NCBI RefSeq assembly: GCF_030657435.1
Contig: NZ_JAUTWS010000002.1
Coordinates: 124,001 to 188,000 of the forward strand
Length of the DNA: 64,000 nt
DNA from: Paracraurococcus lichenis
Lineage (GTDB): Bacteria; Pseudomonadota; Alphaproteobacteria; Acetobacterales; Acetobacteraceae
Reading direction: 5' to 3'
In this document: in pieces, positions 26,618-36,770 of the stretch
Numbering within the stretch: the first letter of the stretch is position 1
How the letters are laid out: every line of letters starts with the position of its first letter
The notes under the pieces: generated by a model
What the model saw: only the letters and a program-made list of their open reading frames with translations
Told to the model about the DNA's origin: nothing
Database searches by the model: none
Program-made: the position numbers and the translations under genes

Positions 26618-28026
26618 GCGATCTCGCCCTGCTCTCCATGACCGAGGCCGCCGATGCCTTCGCCAAGGGCGAGGTCGCGGCGGAGGCGATGGTCCGCGCC
26701 TGCCTCGCCCGCATCGATGCGCATGACGGCAAGGTCAACAGCACCATCCGCCTGGACCGGGAGGCGGCGCTGGAAGCCGCCGCGGCGCAGGACAAGGCGC
26801 GCGCCGCGGGACAGCGCCTCGGCCCGCTCGCCGGCGCGCCGATGATGCACAAGGACATGTACTACCGTGCCGGCAAGGTGAGCACCTGCGGCTCGAAGAT
26901 CCGGAAGGATTTCGTCCCGACGGTCACCGCGACGGTGCTGCAGAAGCTCGACGCCGCCGGCGCGATCGACATGGGCACGCTGAACATGGCGGAGTTCGCG
27001 CAGAACCCGACCGGGCACAACGCGCATTTCGGGCATTGCCACAATCCCTGGATCCTCGATTATTGCACCGGCGGCTCCTCCTCCGGCTCCGGCGCCGGCG
27101 TGGCCGCGCGCTTCTTCACCGCAGCCCTCGGCAGCGACACCGGCGGCTCCATCCGCCTGCCGGCGACGCTCTGCGGCGTCACCGGGCTGAAGGCGACGCA
27201 GACCCGCGTCTCGCGCCACGGCGTCATGCCGCTCAGCTTCTCCTGCGACAATGTCGGCCCGCTGGTGCGCACGGCGCGCGATGCGGCGCGCTTCCTCAAG
27301 GTCACGGCGGGCCAGGATCCGCAGGACCCGACCAGCGCGGCGGAGCCGGTGCCGGATTACGAGGCGGCGCTGACCGGCAGCGTGAAGGGGATGCGGATCG
27401 CGGTCTGCGAGACCTATTTCCTCGACGGCGCCGATGCCCCGGTGGTCGCCGCCTTCGAAGCCGCACTCGACGCGCTGAAAGGTGCGGGCGCCGAGGTGAC
27501 GCGGGTGAAGGCGCCGTCGCTCCGCGCCATCAATGCCTATGTCGCGCTGGTCAGCCGGGTCGAAGGTGCGGCGATCCACGCCCAGTGGATGCGCGAGCAT
27601 CCCGGCGACTACGCCATCCACCTCTCGGCGCGCCTCTTCGGCGGCTATGCCATCCCCGGGCATCTCTACGTCGAGGCGCTGTCGCGCCGCGGCCCGCTGC
27701 TGCGGCAATTCGTGGCGGAGACGCTGACCGGCTTCGACCTGGTGGCGACGCCCACGCTGCGCACGCGGGTGCCGACCCTGGCGGAGACCGACATCGACGC
27801 CGACCCGGCCAATTGGTCGCGCTTCATAGCCGTCTCGGCCAATACGCGGCCCTTCAACTATCTCGGCCTGCCGACGATTAGCATCCCCTGCGGCTTCGAC
27901 GACCGCGGGTTGCCGATCGGCCTGCAGCTTGCCGGCCGGCCCTTCGCCGAGGCGGCGGTGCTGCGGGCGGCCGACGCCTTCCAGCAGGTCACCGACTGGC
28001 ACCGGAAGGCACCGCCGCTGGCCTGA
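26614..28026 (+). CDS. Amidase (amidase signature family, AtzE/GatA-like)
   Basis: The 470-residue enzyme has the Ser-cisSer-Lys triad: K80 in APMMHKDM, the GGSSSGSGAGVAA signature (residues 153-165) with the cis-serine, and nucleophile S179 in GSDTGGSIRLP. It hydrolyses a carboxamide; the substrate could be biuret, a plant amide or glutaminyl-like. PMMHKD replaces the more common P-x-x-VKD but keeps the lysine. The ATG overlaps the stop of the small upstream partner, so the two are likely made together. Confidence 0.92.
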   Translation: MSDLALLSMTEAADAFAKGEVAAEAMVRACLARIDAHDGKVNSTIRLDREAALEAAAAQDKARAAGQRLGPLAGAPMMHKDMYYRAGKVSTCGSKIRKDFVPTVTATVLQKLDAAGAIDMGTLNMAEFAQNPTGHNAHFGHCHNPWILDYCTGGSSSGSGAGVAARFFTAALGSDTGGSIRLPATLCGVTGLKATQTRVSRHGVMPLSFSCDNVGPLVRTARDAARFLKVTAGQDPQDPTSAAEPVPDYEAALTGSVKGMRIAVCETYFLDGADAPVVAAFEAALDALKGAGAEVTRVKAPSLRAINAYVALVSRVEGAAIHAQWMREHPGDYAIHLSARLFGGYAIPGHLYVEALSRRGPLLRQFVAETLTGFDLVATPTLRTRVPTLAETDIDADPANWSRFIAVSANTRPFNYLGLPTISIPCGFDDRGLPIGLQLAGRPFAEAAVLRAADAFQQVTDWHRKAPPLA

Positions 28027-28038
28027 ACCGGAGAGGCA

Positions 28039-28055
28039 GGGGGACACTGTCCCCC
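28039..28055. terminator. Symmetrical hairpin between convergent genes
   Basis: GGGGGACA-C-TGTCCCCC forms a perfect 8-bp inverted repeat in the 42-bp gap between the amidase stop and the RTX-like gene stop. It could end transcription from both sides. No T-run is present. Confidence 0.45.
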
Positions 28056-28068
28056 CGCCCGCCGGGTC

Positions 28069-28557
28069 TCAGGCGACCGGGTTCAGCTCGGTATGGTGGT
28101 AGCTCATCACCAGCGTGCCGTCGGCCTCCGTGGTCGCCTGCACGTCCTGCAGGGATACGCCCTTGAGCAGCAGCGTGGTGTGGTCGGGCGCGCTGCCGCC
28201 GATGCCGCCGATCTGCAGCAGCAGGTCCTGGCCCTGCTGCACCTGGTGCACCTCGCGCGTCGAGCACGGCTCGGCGAGCCGCAGCACGTCGCCTTCGCCG
28301 AAGCCGTAGATCGTGTCGGTCTCGGCATACTTGCCGACCAGCAGGGTGGCGGCGTAGTCGCCCAGCGTCACCGTATTGCTGCCGCCGCCCGCCGCCACCA
28401 GGTCGCCCGCGACGCTGGTGCCGGCGATCAGCACGTCGTTGCCGGCGGCGCCGATGAGGGTATGGGCGATCGTCGTGTTGAAGCCGCTGTACAGGAGATC
28501 GCTGTCGGCGGTGCCTTGCAGCACGGGTGTGGTGTCGTCGCCGATGAGAATGGCCAT
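28069..28557 (-). CDS. RTX-like hemolysin-type repeat protein (possible C-terminal half of a split secreted glycanase)
   Basis: The 162-residue product has calcium-repeat-like turns: GTADSDLLYSG, GAAGNDVLIAG and GGGSNTVTLG, then YAETDTIYGFGEGDVLRLAEP, a motif common near the end of type I secreted RTX proteins. It has no N-terminal signal, as expected for such proteins. It lies in exactly the same frame as the GH16-like gene upstream, separated by one TAA and 16 codons that contain no further stop. GGGAAG precedes its own ATG, so separate initiation is possible. Confidence 0.7.
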   Translation of the reverse strand: MAILIGDDTTPVLQGTADSDLLYSGFNTTIAHTLIGAAGNDVLIAGTSVAGDLVAAGGGSNTVTLGDYAATLLVGKYAETDTIYGFGEGDVLRLAEPCSTREVHQVQQGQDLLLQIGGIGGSAPDHTTLLLKGVSLQDVQATTEADGTLVMSYHHTELNPVA

Positions 28558-28605
28558 GATTGTCGCTTCCCGAATGTCTTCTGGCTGGTCCGAATCGGCG
28601 CCGCG

Positions 28606-29238
28606 TTACACGAGCGGCGTATCGGGCGGTGCGTACTGCACGTTCTGCAGGTGCACGCTGTTGTCGCCGTGTTGCAGGTCCATGGACCACCAGGTCTGTT
28701 CGCCCACGCCGGCCAGGGAGTTGGTGCCGCCATGCGCCGCATCGGCGGGCACATGGTCGGTGAACTGGTTGGCCTGGACCCCGTCAACATAGTTGGTGAT
28801 GCTGCCCGGCAGCCAGGCGGTCGAGTAGGTATGGACGTCCGAGGTCTTCACGTTCGGCAGGTCCTTCGCCGCATAGGCGTCCTTGCCGTTATTGTTCCAG
28901 TGGACGGTGCTGTATTCCTGGCCGTTCGCCAGGATCTCGACGGTGTCGATCTCCGCCCCCGGCCACTTGTTGTCCGCCGGCCAGAGCAGCGCATAGGCGC
29001 CCGGCACGTCGCCCGGGGTGTTGGACAGCGTGAAGCTGTAGAGCCCGTAGCCGCTGCCGCCACCCTGCTGCAACGCGCCGGCATCCTGCCCGCCGGACGA
29101 CGTCACGGTGATGGAACCGTCGCCATTGCTGTGCACGTTCCCCCAGTGATTGGACAGGTTCTGCGTTCCGGTCCAGCCGCCAGGAAGCGAGGCGTCGAAG
29201 CCCTCGATGCCGGCAATGTTGTTGGTGCTGCCTGCCAT
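28606..29238 (-). CDS. Glycoside hydrolase family 16-like protein, probably secreted
   Basis: The 210-residue protein is a short GH16-type jelly roll. YGLYSFTLSNTPGDVPGAYALLWP matches the substrate-groove strands, and AEIDTVEI gives the catalytic ExDxxE (E96, D98, E101). STVHW and a later TAWLPGSITNYVDG strand follow. GH16 enzymes cut beta-1,3/1,4-glucans, agars or succinoglycan-like polysaccharides. No signal peptide is present. In rhizobial ExsH/PlyA the catalytic domain is joined to RTX repeats and exported by type I secretion; here the RTX-like part follows in frame after a stop. Confidence 0.75.
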   Translation of the reverse strand: MAGSTNNIAGIEGFDASLPGGWTGTQNLSNHWGNVHSNGDGSITVTSSGGQDAGALQQGGGSGYGLYSFTLSNTPGDVPGAYALLWPADNKWPGAEIDTVEILANGQEYSTVHWNNNGKDAYAAKDLPNVKTSDVHTYSTAWLPGSITNYVDGVQANQFTDHVPADAAHGGTNSLAGVGEQTWWSMDLQHGDNSVHLQNVQYAPPDTPLV

Positions 29239-29749
29239 GCGTCCCGTCTCTCACATGCGGGGATGCTCCGGCGCGCGACAGGCCCCGCTCCTGGCGCGCG
29301 CGTTCCTCACCCGCGAAGCGGGCGAAGAGACCTCGGATGTGTGTCGTGCCGCCCGCACTGACATGATCGGCGGTGGCGGCGGTGCGGACCGGTCGAGGCC
29401 GGCCGCGGTCGGAAGAACCCTGCCGAAGCAGTACGCCCGCTCGCAGCGGATGCAGGCGCCGACAGCGGTTTCGGGGAGAGGGCGCGGAGTGTCAAGCGCA
29501 ACATCGGCGCCGGGCGCAGCGGCGGCGCGGCACGCCATCCGCGCGAACTGCGTGTGACGGCATTGCACATCCCGCAGTCGCAGCTTTTCCCTGGCATTGC
29601 GGAAGTACAGGCTTTTCACCTTCGCGCCACCGTCACGAAATGCGACGCGCTGCCGATGACGCCAAGGTGAGAAGAAGCTGCGCCGCGCGACGGGTCAGCG
29701 CGTCATGCGGCGCGCCGCATGGCAGCGTCGGACGCCGCGCTTCGCGGCG
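29239..29749. other. Gene-free stretch between the GH16-like and PPOX genes
   Basis: These 511 bases contain open frames, but none with family character, a good ribosome site or normal codon pattern. The promoter of the GH16-like gene should lie at the low end. The segment near 29550-29690 is less GC-rich than its surroundings and includes two CATTGC words 43 bp apart. I see no clear RNA gene. Confidence 0.5.
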
Positions 29750-30367
29750 TCAGTAGATCTGGGCGCGGATCCGCGCCTGGTACTCCGCCTCGTACTGCGC
29801 GGCGTCGATCGCGCCGCCCGCGGTATGCGCGGCGATCATCTGGCCGTTGCTCGGCACGCCCGGCGGCCGCGGCCTGTCGCCCCAGAGGTGAGATCGCATC
29901 ACGGACTTGGCGCAATGCGCGTAGACCTCGCGCACCGCGACCAGCAGCACCGTGCTTGGCGCGCGCCCCTCGACGGCGAATCGCGCGCGCAGCGCGGGAT
30001 CGGCGGTGATGCGTGCCGCGCCCTGCACGCGCAATGTCTCGCCGACGCCGGGCACCAGGAAGAGCAGCGCGACGCGCGGGTCCTCCAGCACGTCGCGCAG
30101 CGCATCCAGCCGGTTGTTGCCGCGCCGGTCGGGCAGGGCGAGGGTGCGGTCGTCGAGCGGCAGGACGAAGCCCGGCGCATCGCCGCGCGGCGTCGCATGC
30201 GGCCCGCGCGAGCCGGTGGTCGCCAGGATGCAGAAGGGGGAGGCGGCGATGAAGGCGCGCGCCGTCGCCTCCAGCCGGTCCGTCACCTTGGCGAGGAAGC
30301 GCGGATGCGGCGCCTCGTAGAGCGCGGCCAGCGCCTCCAGGCTCGTCACCGCATGCGGGTCGCTCAT
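29750..30367 (-). CDS. Pyridoxamine 5'-phosphate oxidase-family FMN-binding protein (MSMEG_1061-like)
   Basis: The 205-residue protein shows the PPOX split-barrel: FIAASPFCILATTGSRGPHATPRGDAPGFV, then LALPDRRGNNRLDALRDVLEDPRVALLFLVPG, the pattern of the MSMEG_1061-type flavoprotein subfamily. Members bind FMN and may act as flavin-linked reductases; the physiological substrate is unknown. The ATG overlaps the stop of the upstream TPP enzyme (ATGA), so the two are co-translated. Confidence 0.85.
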   Translation of the reverse strand: MSDPHAVTSLEALAALYEAPHPRFLAKVTDRLEATARAFIAASPFCILATTGSRGPHATPRGDAPGFVLPLDDRTLALPDRRGNNRLDALRDVLEDPRVALLFLVPGVGETLRVQGAARITADPALRARFAVEGRAPSTVLLVAVREVYAHCAKSVMRSHLWGDRPRPPGVPSNGQMIAAHTAGGAIDAAQYEAEYQARIRAQIY

Positions 30368-32013
30368 CCCCGCAGCGCCTTGATCTGCGCGGGGTAGCTG
30401 CCGGGATCGACCCGGACATCGACCAGCGCCGGGCCGGGCGCGGCCAGCGCCTCGGCCAGCGCGGCGCGGAAGCCGGCCTCGTCCGCCGCCCGCAACCCGG
30501 TCCCGCCGAGGGCGCGCAGCGCGCCGGCGAAATCCGCCTCCGGCCAGCCCAGCGCGCCGTCCGGCAGGGCGCGGCCGCCCTTCTTGATGTCGATCAGGGA
30601 GAGGCTGGCGTCGTTGAAGACCACGATGGTCAGCTTCGCGCCGAGCACCGCGGCGGTTGCCAACTCGCCGAGCGCCATCAGCAGCCCGCCATCGCCGGTG
30701 AAGGCCAGCGCGCCGCGCCCCGGGTCGTGCAGCGCCGCCGCGATGCCGGCGGGCAGGGCGAAGCCCATGGTGGCGAGGCCGTTCGAGATCAGCAGGTCGC
30801 CCGGCCGCTCCGCCTGCCAGAAGGTCGTGCAGGGGAACATATGGGCACCGGCATCGACCGAGACGCGCGGGTCGCGCCCCGCAACGCGGCAGGCCTGCTG
30901 CGTGATCTCCACCACCGCCTGCGGCGAGAGGCCGCGATTGCCGCCCGGCGCATTGGCCAGCGCGCGCAGCCAGGCCGCCCGCTGCGCGGCGATCGCCGCC
31001 GCCTCCCAGCCGCTCGGCGCCGCCTCGGCGGCCAGCGCCGCCAGGGCCGGTGCCAGCGGCCCGTAGAGCGCGGCGGCCGGCGCATGGTAGTGCAGCGGCC
31101 GCGGCGCGGTGCCGAGGTCGATGACCGGCGCCCCGTAGCGCCAGGGTTGCGGAATGAACTCCACCGGATCGGCGCCGGCGAGGAGGATCAGGTCGGCCTC
31201 GCGCAGCAGCGGCGCCTCGGCCTCGCCGCCGGTGAAGACGCCGCCGAAGAGGGGATGCGCGTCCGGCAGCACGCCCTTCGCCTTGTAGGTGACGAGCCCC
31301 GGGCAGCCGAGGCGCTCGGCCAGCGCCCGCAGCGCGGCGCAGGCGGCGGGCTCCGTCGCCTCCAGCCCCGCGACCAGCACCGGCCGGCGCGCCGCGGCGA
31401 GCAGCCGCCGTGCGGCCGCGAGCGCCGGGCCCTCCGGCGCGGCGGCCGCGCCGGCCAGGGCGGCGAGCGGCAGCGGCGCGGCCGGCGCGCGCGCCACGCC
31501 GCCCGAGACCTCGAGCAGCGCCGGCCCTCGCGGCGCCGCCATGGCGGTCGCCAGCAGCGTCGCGGCGATGGCGCCGGGCGCGCCGCCCGGCTCCGTCGCG
31601 CGCGCCTGCGCCTTGGTCACCGGCGCCAGCATGGCGGCATGGTCGAAGAACTGGTGCGTCGCGAAGGCGCGCTCCGTGCCGGTGAAGCCGTCGGCGAGAA
31701 GCAGCAGCGGCGCGCGGTCCAGCGCCGCCTGCGCGATGCCGTTCGCCGCATTGCCGACCCCCGGGCCGCGGGTGACGACGACCGCGCCCGGCCGGCCGGA
31801 AAGCTCGGCCTCGGTCGCCGCCATGATGACCGCCGCCGTCTCCTGCCGTGCCAGCACGAAGGGGATGCCACGCGCCGCCGCGGCCTCGACCAGGTCGAGG
31901 CTCGAGCCGCCGCCTGGCACGCCGTAGAGGCGCGGGACGCCGGCCGCGCGCAGCGCCTCGGCCACGGCCTCCGCACCGGTGAGGCCGTCCCGGCCGGATG
32001 GCGGCGCTGTCAT
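30364..32013 (-). CDS. Thiamine-diphosphate-dependent enzyme (acetolactate synthase large subunit-like)
   Basis: The 549-residue enzyme has three TPP-family domains. The N-terminal PYR domain contains RQETAA, with the cofactor-activating glutamate. The middle domain is followed by a C-terminal PP domain with GDGGLLMALGELATA and the metal ligand IVVFND about 28 residues later. Closest in feel to acetolactate synthase/benzoylformate decarboxylase-like proteins, but no regulatory subunit gene is near, so a catabolic decarboxylase or carboligase is likely. GGAGG lies 7 bp before the ATG. It is followed by the coupled PPOX gene and divergent from the ATP-grasp gene. Confidence 0.88.
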   Translation of the reverse strand: MTAPPSGRDGLTGAEAVAEALRAAGVPRLYGVPGGGSSLDLVEAAAARGIPFVLARQETAAVIMAATEAELSGRPGAVVVTRGPGVGNAANGIAQAALDRAPLLLLADGFTGTERAFATHQFFDHAAMLAPVTKAQARATEPGGAPGAIAATLLATAMAAPRGPALLEVSGGVARAPAAPLPLAALAGAAAAPEGPALAAARRLLAAARRPVLVAGLEATEPAACAALRALAERLGCPGLVTYKAKGVLPDAHPLFGGVFTGGEAEAPLLREADLILLAGADPVEFIPQPWRYGAPVIDLGTAPRPLHYHAPAAALYGPLAPALAALAAEAAPSGWEAAAIAAQRAAWLRALANAPGGNRGLSPQAVVEITQQACRVAGRDPRVSVDAGAHMFPCTTFWQAERPGDLLISNGLATMGFALPAGIAAALHDPGRGALAFTGDGGLLMALGELATAAVLGAKLTIVVFNDASLSLIDIKKGGRALPDGALGWPEADFAGALRALGGTGLRAADEAGFRAALAEALAAPGPALVDVRVDPGSYPAQIKALRG

Positions 32014-32234
32014 GCATGATCCTCCCTCGACTCCGTGCAACGGAGCATAGGCCTGATCGGTCGCCTGCCCAGCCCGCCTGCGCCCATGCGCCTGCCGCGC
32101 CGCTGGGCGGGGCTGACCAGCAATTGTGCAGCCGATATGTCTGCGCCTCATTTCCTTGCGGCTGCCTTCTTGCAGGCATGGGGCTGTCCGTGCTGGTTTG
32201 CGGAAAAGGAAGGCAGCCAGGGGACCCGAGACGC

Positions 32235-33719
32235 GTGACGCTATCCAGACCCCCCGCATTCGATGAGATGCGCGCCGAAGACGGGGTTCGTTCCGCCTAT
32301 GCCGAGATCGAGCGGTGGCTGCGCGCCACGCCCCGCGAGATGCTCGATCGCAAGCGCCACGAGGCCGAACTGCTGTTCCGCCGCATCGGCATCACCTTCG
32401 CGGTCTATGGGGAGGGCGGGGATCCGGAGCGGCTGATCCCCTTCGACCTCATTCCCCGCATCATCGCCCGCTCCGAATGGGACCGGCTCTCGGTCGGGCT
32501 GAAGCAGCGGGTGCAGGCGCTCAACGCCTTCCTCGCCGATGTCTATGGCCCGCAGGAGATCCTGAAGGCGGGGAGGATCCCTGCCGCCCTGGTGCTGGAG
32601 AACGAGGGCTACCGCAAGGAGATGGTCGGCATCACGCCGCCGGGCGGGGTCTACACGCATATCTCCGGCATCGACATGGTGCGCACCGGGCCCGACCAGT
32701 TCTACGTGCTGGAGGACAATTGCCGCACGCCCTCCGGCGTCTCCTACATGCTGGAGAACCGGGAGGCGATGCTACGGCTCTTCCCGCGGCTCTGCGCCCG
32801 GCACAGGATCGCGCCGGTCAGCCGCTACCCCGAGGAGCTGCTGGAGACGCTGAAGGCGGTCGCGCCCGCCCGCGCCGGCGCCAACCCGACGGTCGCGCTG
32901 CTGACGCCCGGCCCCTACAACAGCGCCTATTACGAGCACTGCTTCCTGGCCGACGAGATGGGCGTGGAGGTGGTGGAGGGCGCCGATCTCTGCGTGCAGG
33001 ACCAGGTGGTCTACATGCGCACGACCGCCGGGCCGAAGCGGGTGGACGTGATCTACCGCCGCATCGACGACGAGTTCCTGGACCCGGAGGCCTTCCGCCC
33101 CGACAGCCTGGTGGGCGTGCCCGGTTTGATGGCGGCCTACCGCGCGGGCAATGTCGCGCTGGCCAATGCGCCGGGCGGCGGCATCGCCGACGACAAGGCA
33201 ATCTATCCCTATGTGCCGGAGATGGTCCGCTTCTACCTCGGCGAGGAGCCGCTCCTGGCCAATGTCCCCACCTTCCTCTGCGATCGCGACGAGGACCGCA
33301 AATACGTCCTCGACAACCTCGACAAGCTGGTGGTGAAGCTCGCCAAGGGCTCGGGCGGCTACGGCATGCTGATCGGCCCGCATGCCAGCAGGGCGCAGCG
33401 CGAGGACTTCCACGCCCGCATCCTGGCCAGGCCCGGCGACTACATCGCCCAGCCGACCCTTGCGCTGTCGACCTGCCCGACGGTGGTCGAGCAGGGGATC
33501 GCGCCGCGGCATGTGGACCTCAGGCCCTTCGTGCTGTCGGGCAAGGAGATCCGCATCGTCCCGGGCGGGCTGACCCGCGTGGCCCTGAAGGAGGGCTCGC
33601 TGGTGGTGAACTCCTCGCAGGGCGGCGGCACCAAGGACACCTGGATCCTGGAGGACGAGGGGCCGGACGGCAGCGCGCCCGGCCAGAGCCAGAGCCAGGC
33701 GGCCTCCCTCGGATGCTGA
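32235..33719 (+). CDS. Circularly permuted ATP-grasp type 2 protein (Anbu-associated)
   Basis: The 494-residue protein matches the CP-ATP-grasp type 2 family (DUF404/407): LSVGLKQRVQALNAFLADVYGPQEILKAG, then FYVLEDNCRTPSGVSYMLENRE, and late VVKLAKGSGGYGMLIGPH with the glycine-rich nucleotide loop. ATP-grasp enzymes join a carboxylate to an amine or thiol; for this family peptide or amidoligase activity is proposed but not shown. The GTG at 32235 gives MTLSRPPAFDEM; an ATG at 32268 is possible. It overlaps the alpha-E gene by 7 bases, the usual pairing in Anbu clusters. Confidence 0.85.
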   Translation: MTLSRPPAFDEMRAEDGVRSAYAEIERWLRATPREMLDRKRHEAELLFRRIGITFAVYGEGGDPERLIPFDLIPRIIARSEWDRLSVGLKQRVQALNAFLADVYGPQEILKAGRIPAALVLENEGYRKEMVGITPPGGVYTHISGIDMVRTGPDQFYVLEDNCRTPSGVSYMLENREAMLRLFPRLCARHRIAPVSRYPEELLETLKAVAPARAGANPTVALLTPGPYNSAYYEHCFLADEMGVEVVEGADLCVQDQVVYMRTTAGPKRVDVIYRRIDDEFLDPEAFRPDSLVGVPGLMAAYRAGNVALANAPGGGIADDKAIYPYVPEMVRFYLGEEPLLANVPTFLCDRDEDRKYVLDNLDKLVVKLAKGSGGYGMLIGPHASRAQREDFHARILARPGDYIAQPTLALSTCPTVVEQGIAPRHVDLRPFVLSGKEIRIVPGGLTRVALKEGSLVVNSSQGGGTKDTWILEDEGPDGSAPGQSQSQAASLGC

Positions 33720-34651
33720 GCCGCACCGCCGACAACCTCTTCTGGGTCGCCCGCTATACCGAGCGCGCCGGCAACGTCGCGCGCGGCCTCGGCGTCGCCT
33801 CCCGCATGGCGGCGATCTCGGCCCGCCTCGGCGACGAGGTGGCGGAGTGGCGGGCGCTGCTCACCGCCTCGGGCGGCGATGGCGGCTTCTACCGGAAATA
33901 CGAGACGCCGGAGGCCGAATCCTGCATCCACTGGCTGGTCTTCGACCCGGACAACCCCTCCTCCATCCTCTCCTGCTTCGAGGCGGCGCGGCGCAATGCC
34001 CGCGCGGTCCGCACCGCGCTGACGGTCGACATGTGGGAGGCGCTGAACGACAGCTGGAACCGCCTGCGCCAGCTCTCGCCCGAGGCGACGGAGGGCGAGA
34101 ACCTGCCCGACTTCCTCGGCTGGGTGCGGGAGCGGGTGACGCTCTTCAACGGCGCCTCGCACGACACCATGCTGCGCAACGAGCCCTGGCGCTTCGTGCA
34201 TCTCGGCACGATGCTGGAGCGGGCCGACAACACCGCGCGGCTGCTCGACGTGAAGCATGCCCTCTTCGCGCCGGAGGCCGAGGGGGCGGTCGACTACGTG
34301 CAGTGGCAGGCGGTGCTGCGCTCGGTCTCCGCGCTGCGGTCCTACCAATGGGTCTACCGCGAGCGGCTCTCGGCGCGGCGGATCGCCGAGCTGATGATCC
34401 TGCGGCCGGAACTGCCGCGCAGCCTCGCCGCCTGCCATGCCGAGGTCTCCGACACGCTCGAGGCCATCGCCATCGAGCAGGGTGGGCGCATCGGCGAGTG
34501 CCACCGCATCGCCGGGCTGCTGAAGGCGCAGCTCCGCTACGGCCGGATCGATGACATCTTCGAGGAAGGCCTGCACGACTACCTGACGGGCATGATCACC
34601 CGCACGGCGGAGCTCGGCGCGGCGATCGATGCCTTCTACATCCGGCACTGA
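33713..34651 (+). CDS. Alpha-E domain protein (Anbu-associated)
   Basis: The 312-residue all-helical protein begins MLSRTADNLFWVARYTERAGNVAR, the hallmark of the alpha-E family (formerly DUF403), and has the later FVHLGTMLERADNTARLLDVKH repeat of that pattern. Known co-occurrence: alpha-E, CP-ATP-grasp, a transglutaminase-like peptidase and the proteasome homologue Anbu, often in one operon. Alpha-E may serve as partner or scaffold for the ATP-grasp. Its ATG lies inside the last codons of the upstream gene, so translation is coupled. No transglutaminase gene follows. Confidence 0.88.
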   Translation: MLSRTADNLFWVARYTERAGNVARGLGVASRMAAISARLGDEVAEWRALLTASGGDGGFYRKYETPEAESCIHWLVFDPDNPSSILSCFEAARRNARAVRTALTVDMWEALNDSWNRLRQLSPEATEGENLPDFLGWVRERVTLFNGASHDTMLRNEPWRFVHLGTMLERADNTARLLDVKHALFAPEAEGAVDYVQWQAVLRSVSALRSYQWVYRERLSARRIAELMILRPELPRSLAACHAEVSDTLEAIAIEQGGRIGECHRIAGLLKAQLRYGRIDDIFEEGLHDYLTGMITRTAELGAAIDAFYIRH

Positions 34652-34654
34652 GCC

Positions 34655-35539
34655 TCAGCCGGGGTCCGGCCGGTAGAGCCGGATGACGGAGACGCTGTCG
34701 GCCATGGCATGGCCCTGGCCGACATAGGCATCCAGCCGCGCCGTCGCGCTGCGCGCGACAGGCAGGTCGAGGCCGAGCCCGCCGGCGAAGGCCTCCACGG
34801 CGTGCAGGTCCTTCTGCAATTGCCTGGCATAGCCGAGCGGCGGGTCGAAGGCCCGGGCCTGCATCAGCGGCCAGATGCGCTGCAGCAGCGCGCCATCGGC
34901 GAAGCCGCCGGCCAGCGCCGCCGGCACCGCGGCGGCGTCCAGCCCGGCGGCCTCGGCCATGGCCAGCGCCTCGGCCATCACCAGGAAGCCGGTGCCGACG
35001 ATCGCCTGGTTGATCATCTTGGCGGCCTGGCCGGCGCCGACCTCGCCGAGGCGCGTCACGTTCGCGCCGAGCTCGCGCAGCACCGGCTCCACCGTGGCGA
35101 CATCCTCGCCGCTGCCGCCGGCCATGATGGTGAGGCGCCCGGCGCGCGCCGCGGGCGGGCCGCCGGAGACCGGCGCATCCACGAAGCCCATGCCGGCCTC
35201 CGCCCGCAGGCGCCGCGCGGCCTCGCGCGCCGCATCCGGCGGGATGGTGGAGAGGTCGACCAGGACCTTGCCGCGGCAGGCCTCGCCGGCGGCCGCCACG
35301 CCTGCGGGCCCGAACAGGCAGTTGCGCACGGCTTCGGTATGCAGGACGCAGCTCAGCACGATGTCGCTCGCCGCGGCGACCGCGGCGGGGGAGGGGGCGG
35401 CGACGGCACCATGCGGCACCACCAGGTCCAGCCTCTCCGGCTCCAGGTTCCAGGCCGTGACCGCATGGCCGCGCTCCAGCAGCCGGCGCGCCATGGCCTC
35501 GCCCATCAGCCCGATGCCGATCATCCCGATCCGCGCCAT
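34655..35539 (-). CDS. NAD(P)-dependent oxidoreductase of the 3-hydroxyisobutyrate dehydrogenase family
   Basis: The 294-residue enzyme has a Rossmann GxGxMG (IGMIGIGLMG), the substrate-binding loop FVDAPVSGGPPAARAG and the catalytic lysine region GAGQAAKMINQ. These are the full set of beta-hydroxyacid dehydrogenase motifs. The substrate is a beta-hydroxy acid such as 3-hydroxyisobutyrate, tartronate semialdehyde or a related compound; the sequence does not decide. It is convergent with the alpha-E gene (3 bp gap) and lies downstream of nhaA on the same strand (16 bp gap). Confidence 0.9.
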   Translation of the reverse strand: MARIGMIGIGLMGEAMARRLLERGHAVTAWNLEPERLDLVVPHGAVAAPSPAAVAAASDIVLSCVLHTEAVRNCLFGPAGVAAAGEACRGKVLVDLSTIPPDAAREAARRLRAEAGMGFVDAPVSGGPPAARAGRLTIMAGGSGEDVATVEPVLRELGANVTRLGEVGAGQAAKMINQAIVGTGFLVMAEALAMAEAAGLDAAAVPAALAGGFADGALLQRIWPLMQARAFDPPLGYARQLQKDLHAVEAFAGGLGLDLPVARSATARLDAYVGQGHAMADSVSVIRLYRPDPG

Positions 35540-35555
35540 GCCCGCTCCTCCCGCG

Positions 35556-36770
<1,215 letters not shown>

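Noticed and set aside
29251..29619. A 122-codon minus-strand frame in the gap before the GH16-like gene
   Set aside because: It has no ribosome site, no family character and an arginine/alanine-rich random look. The region is better left as spacer.
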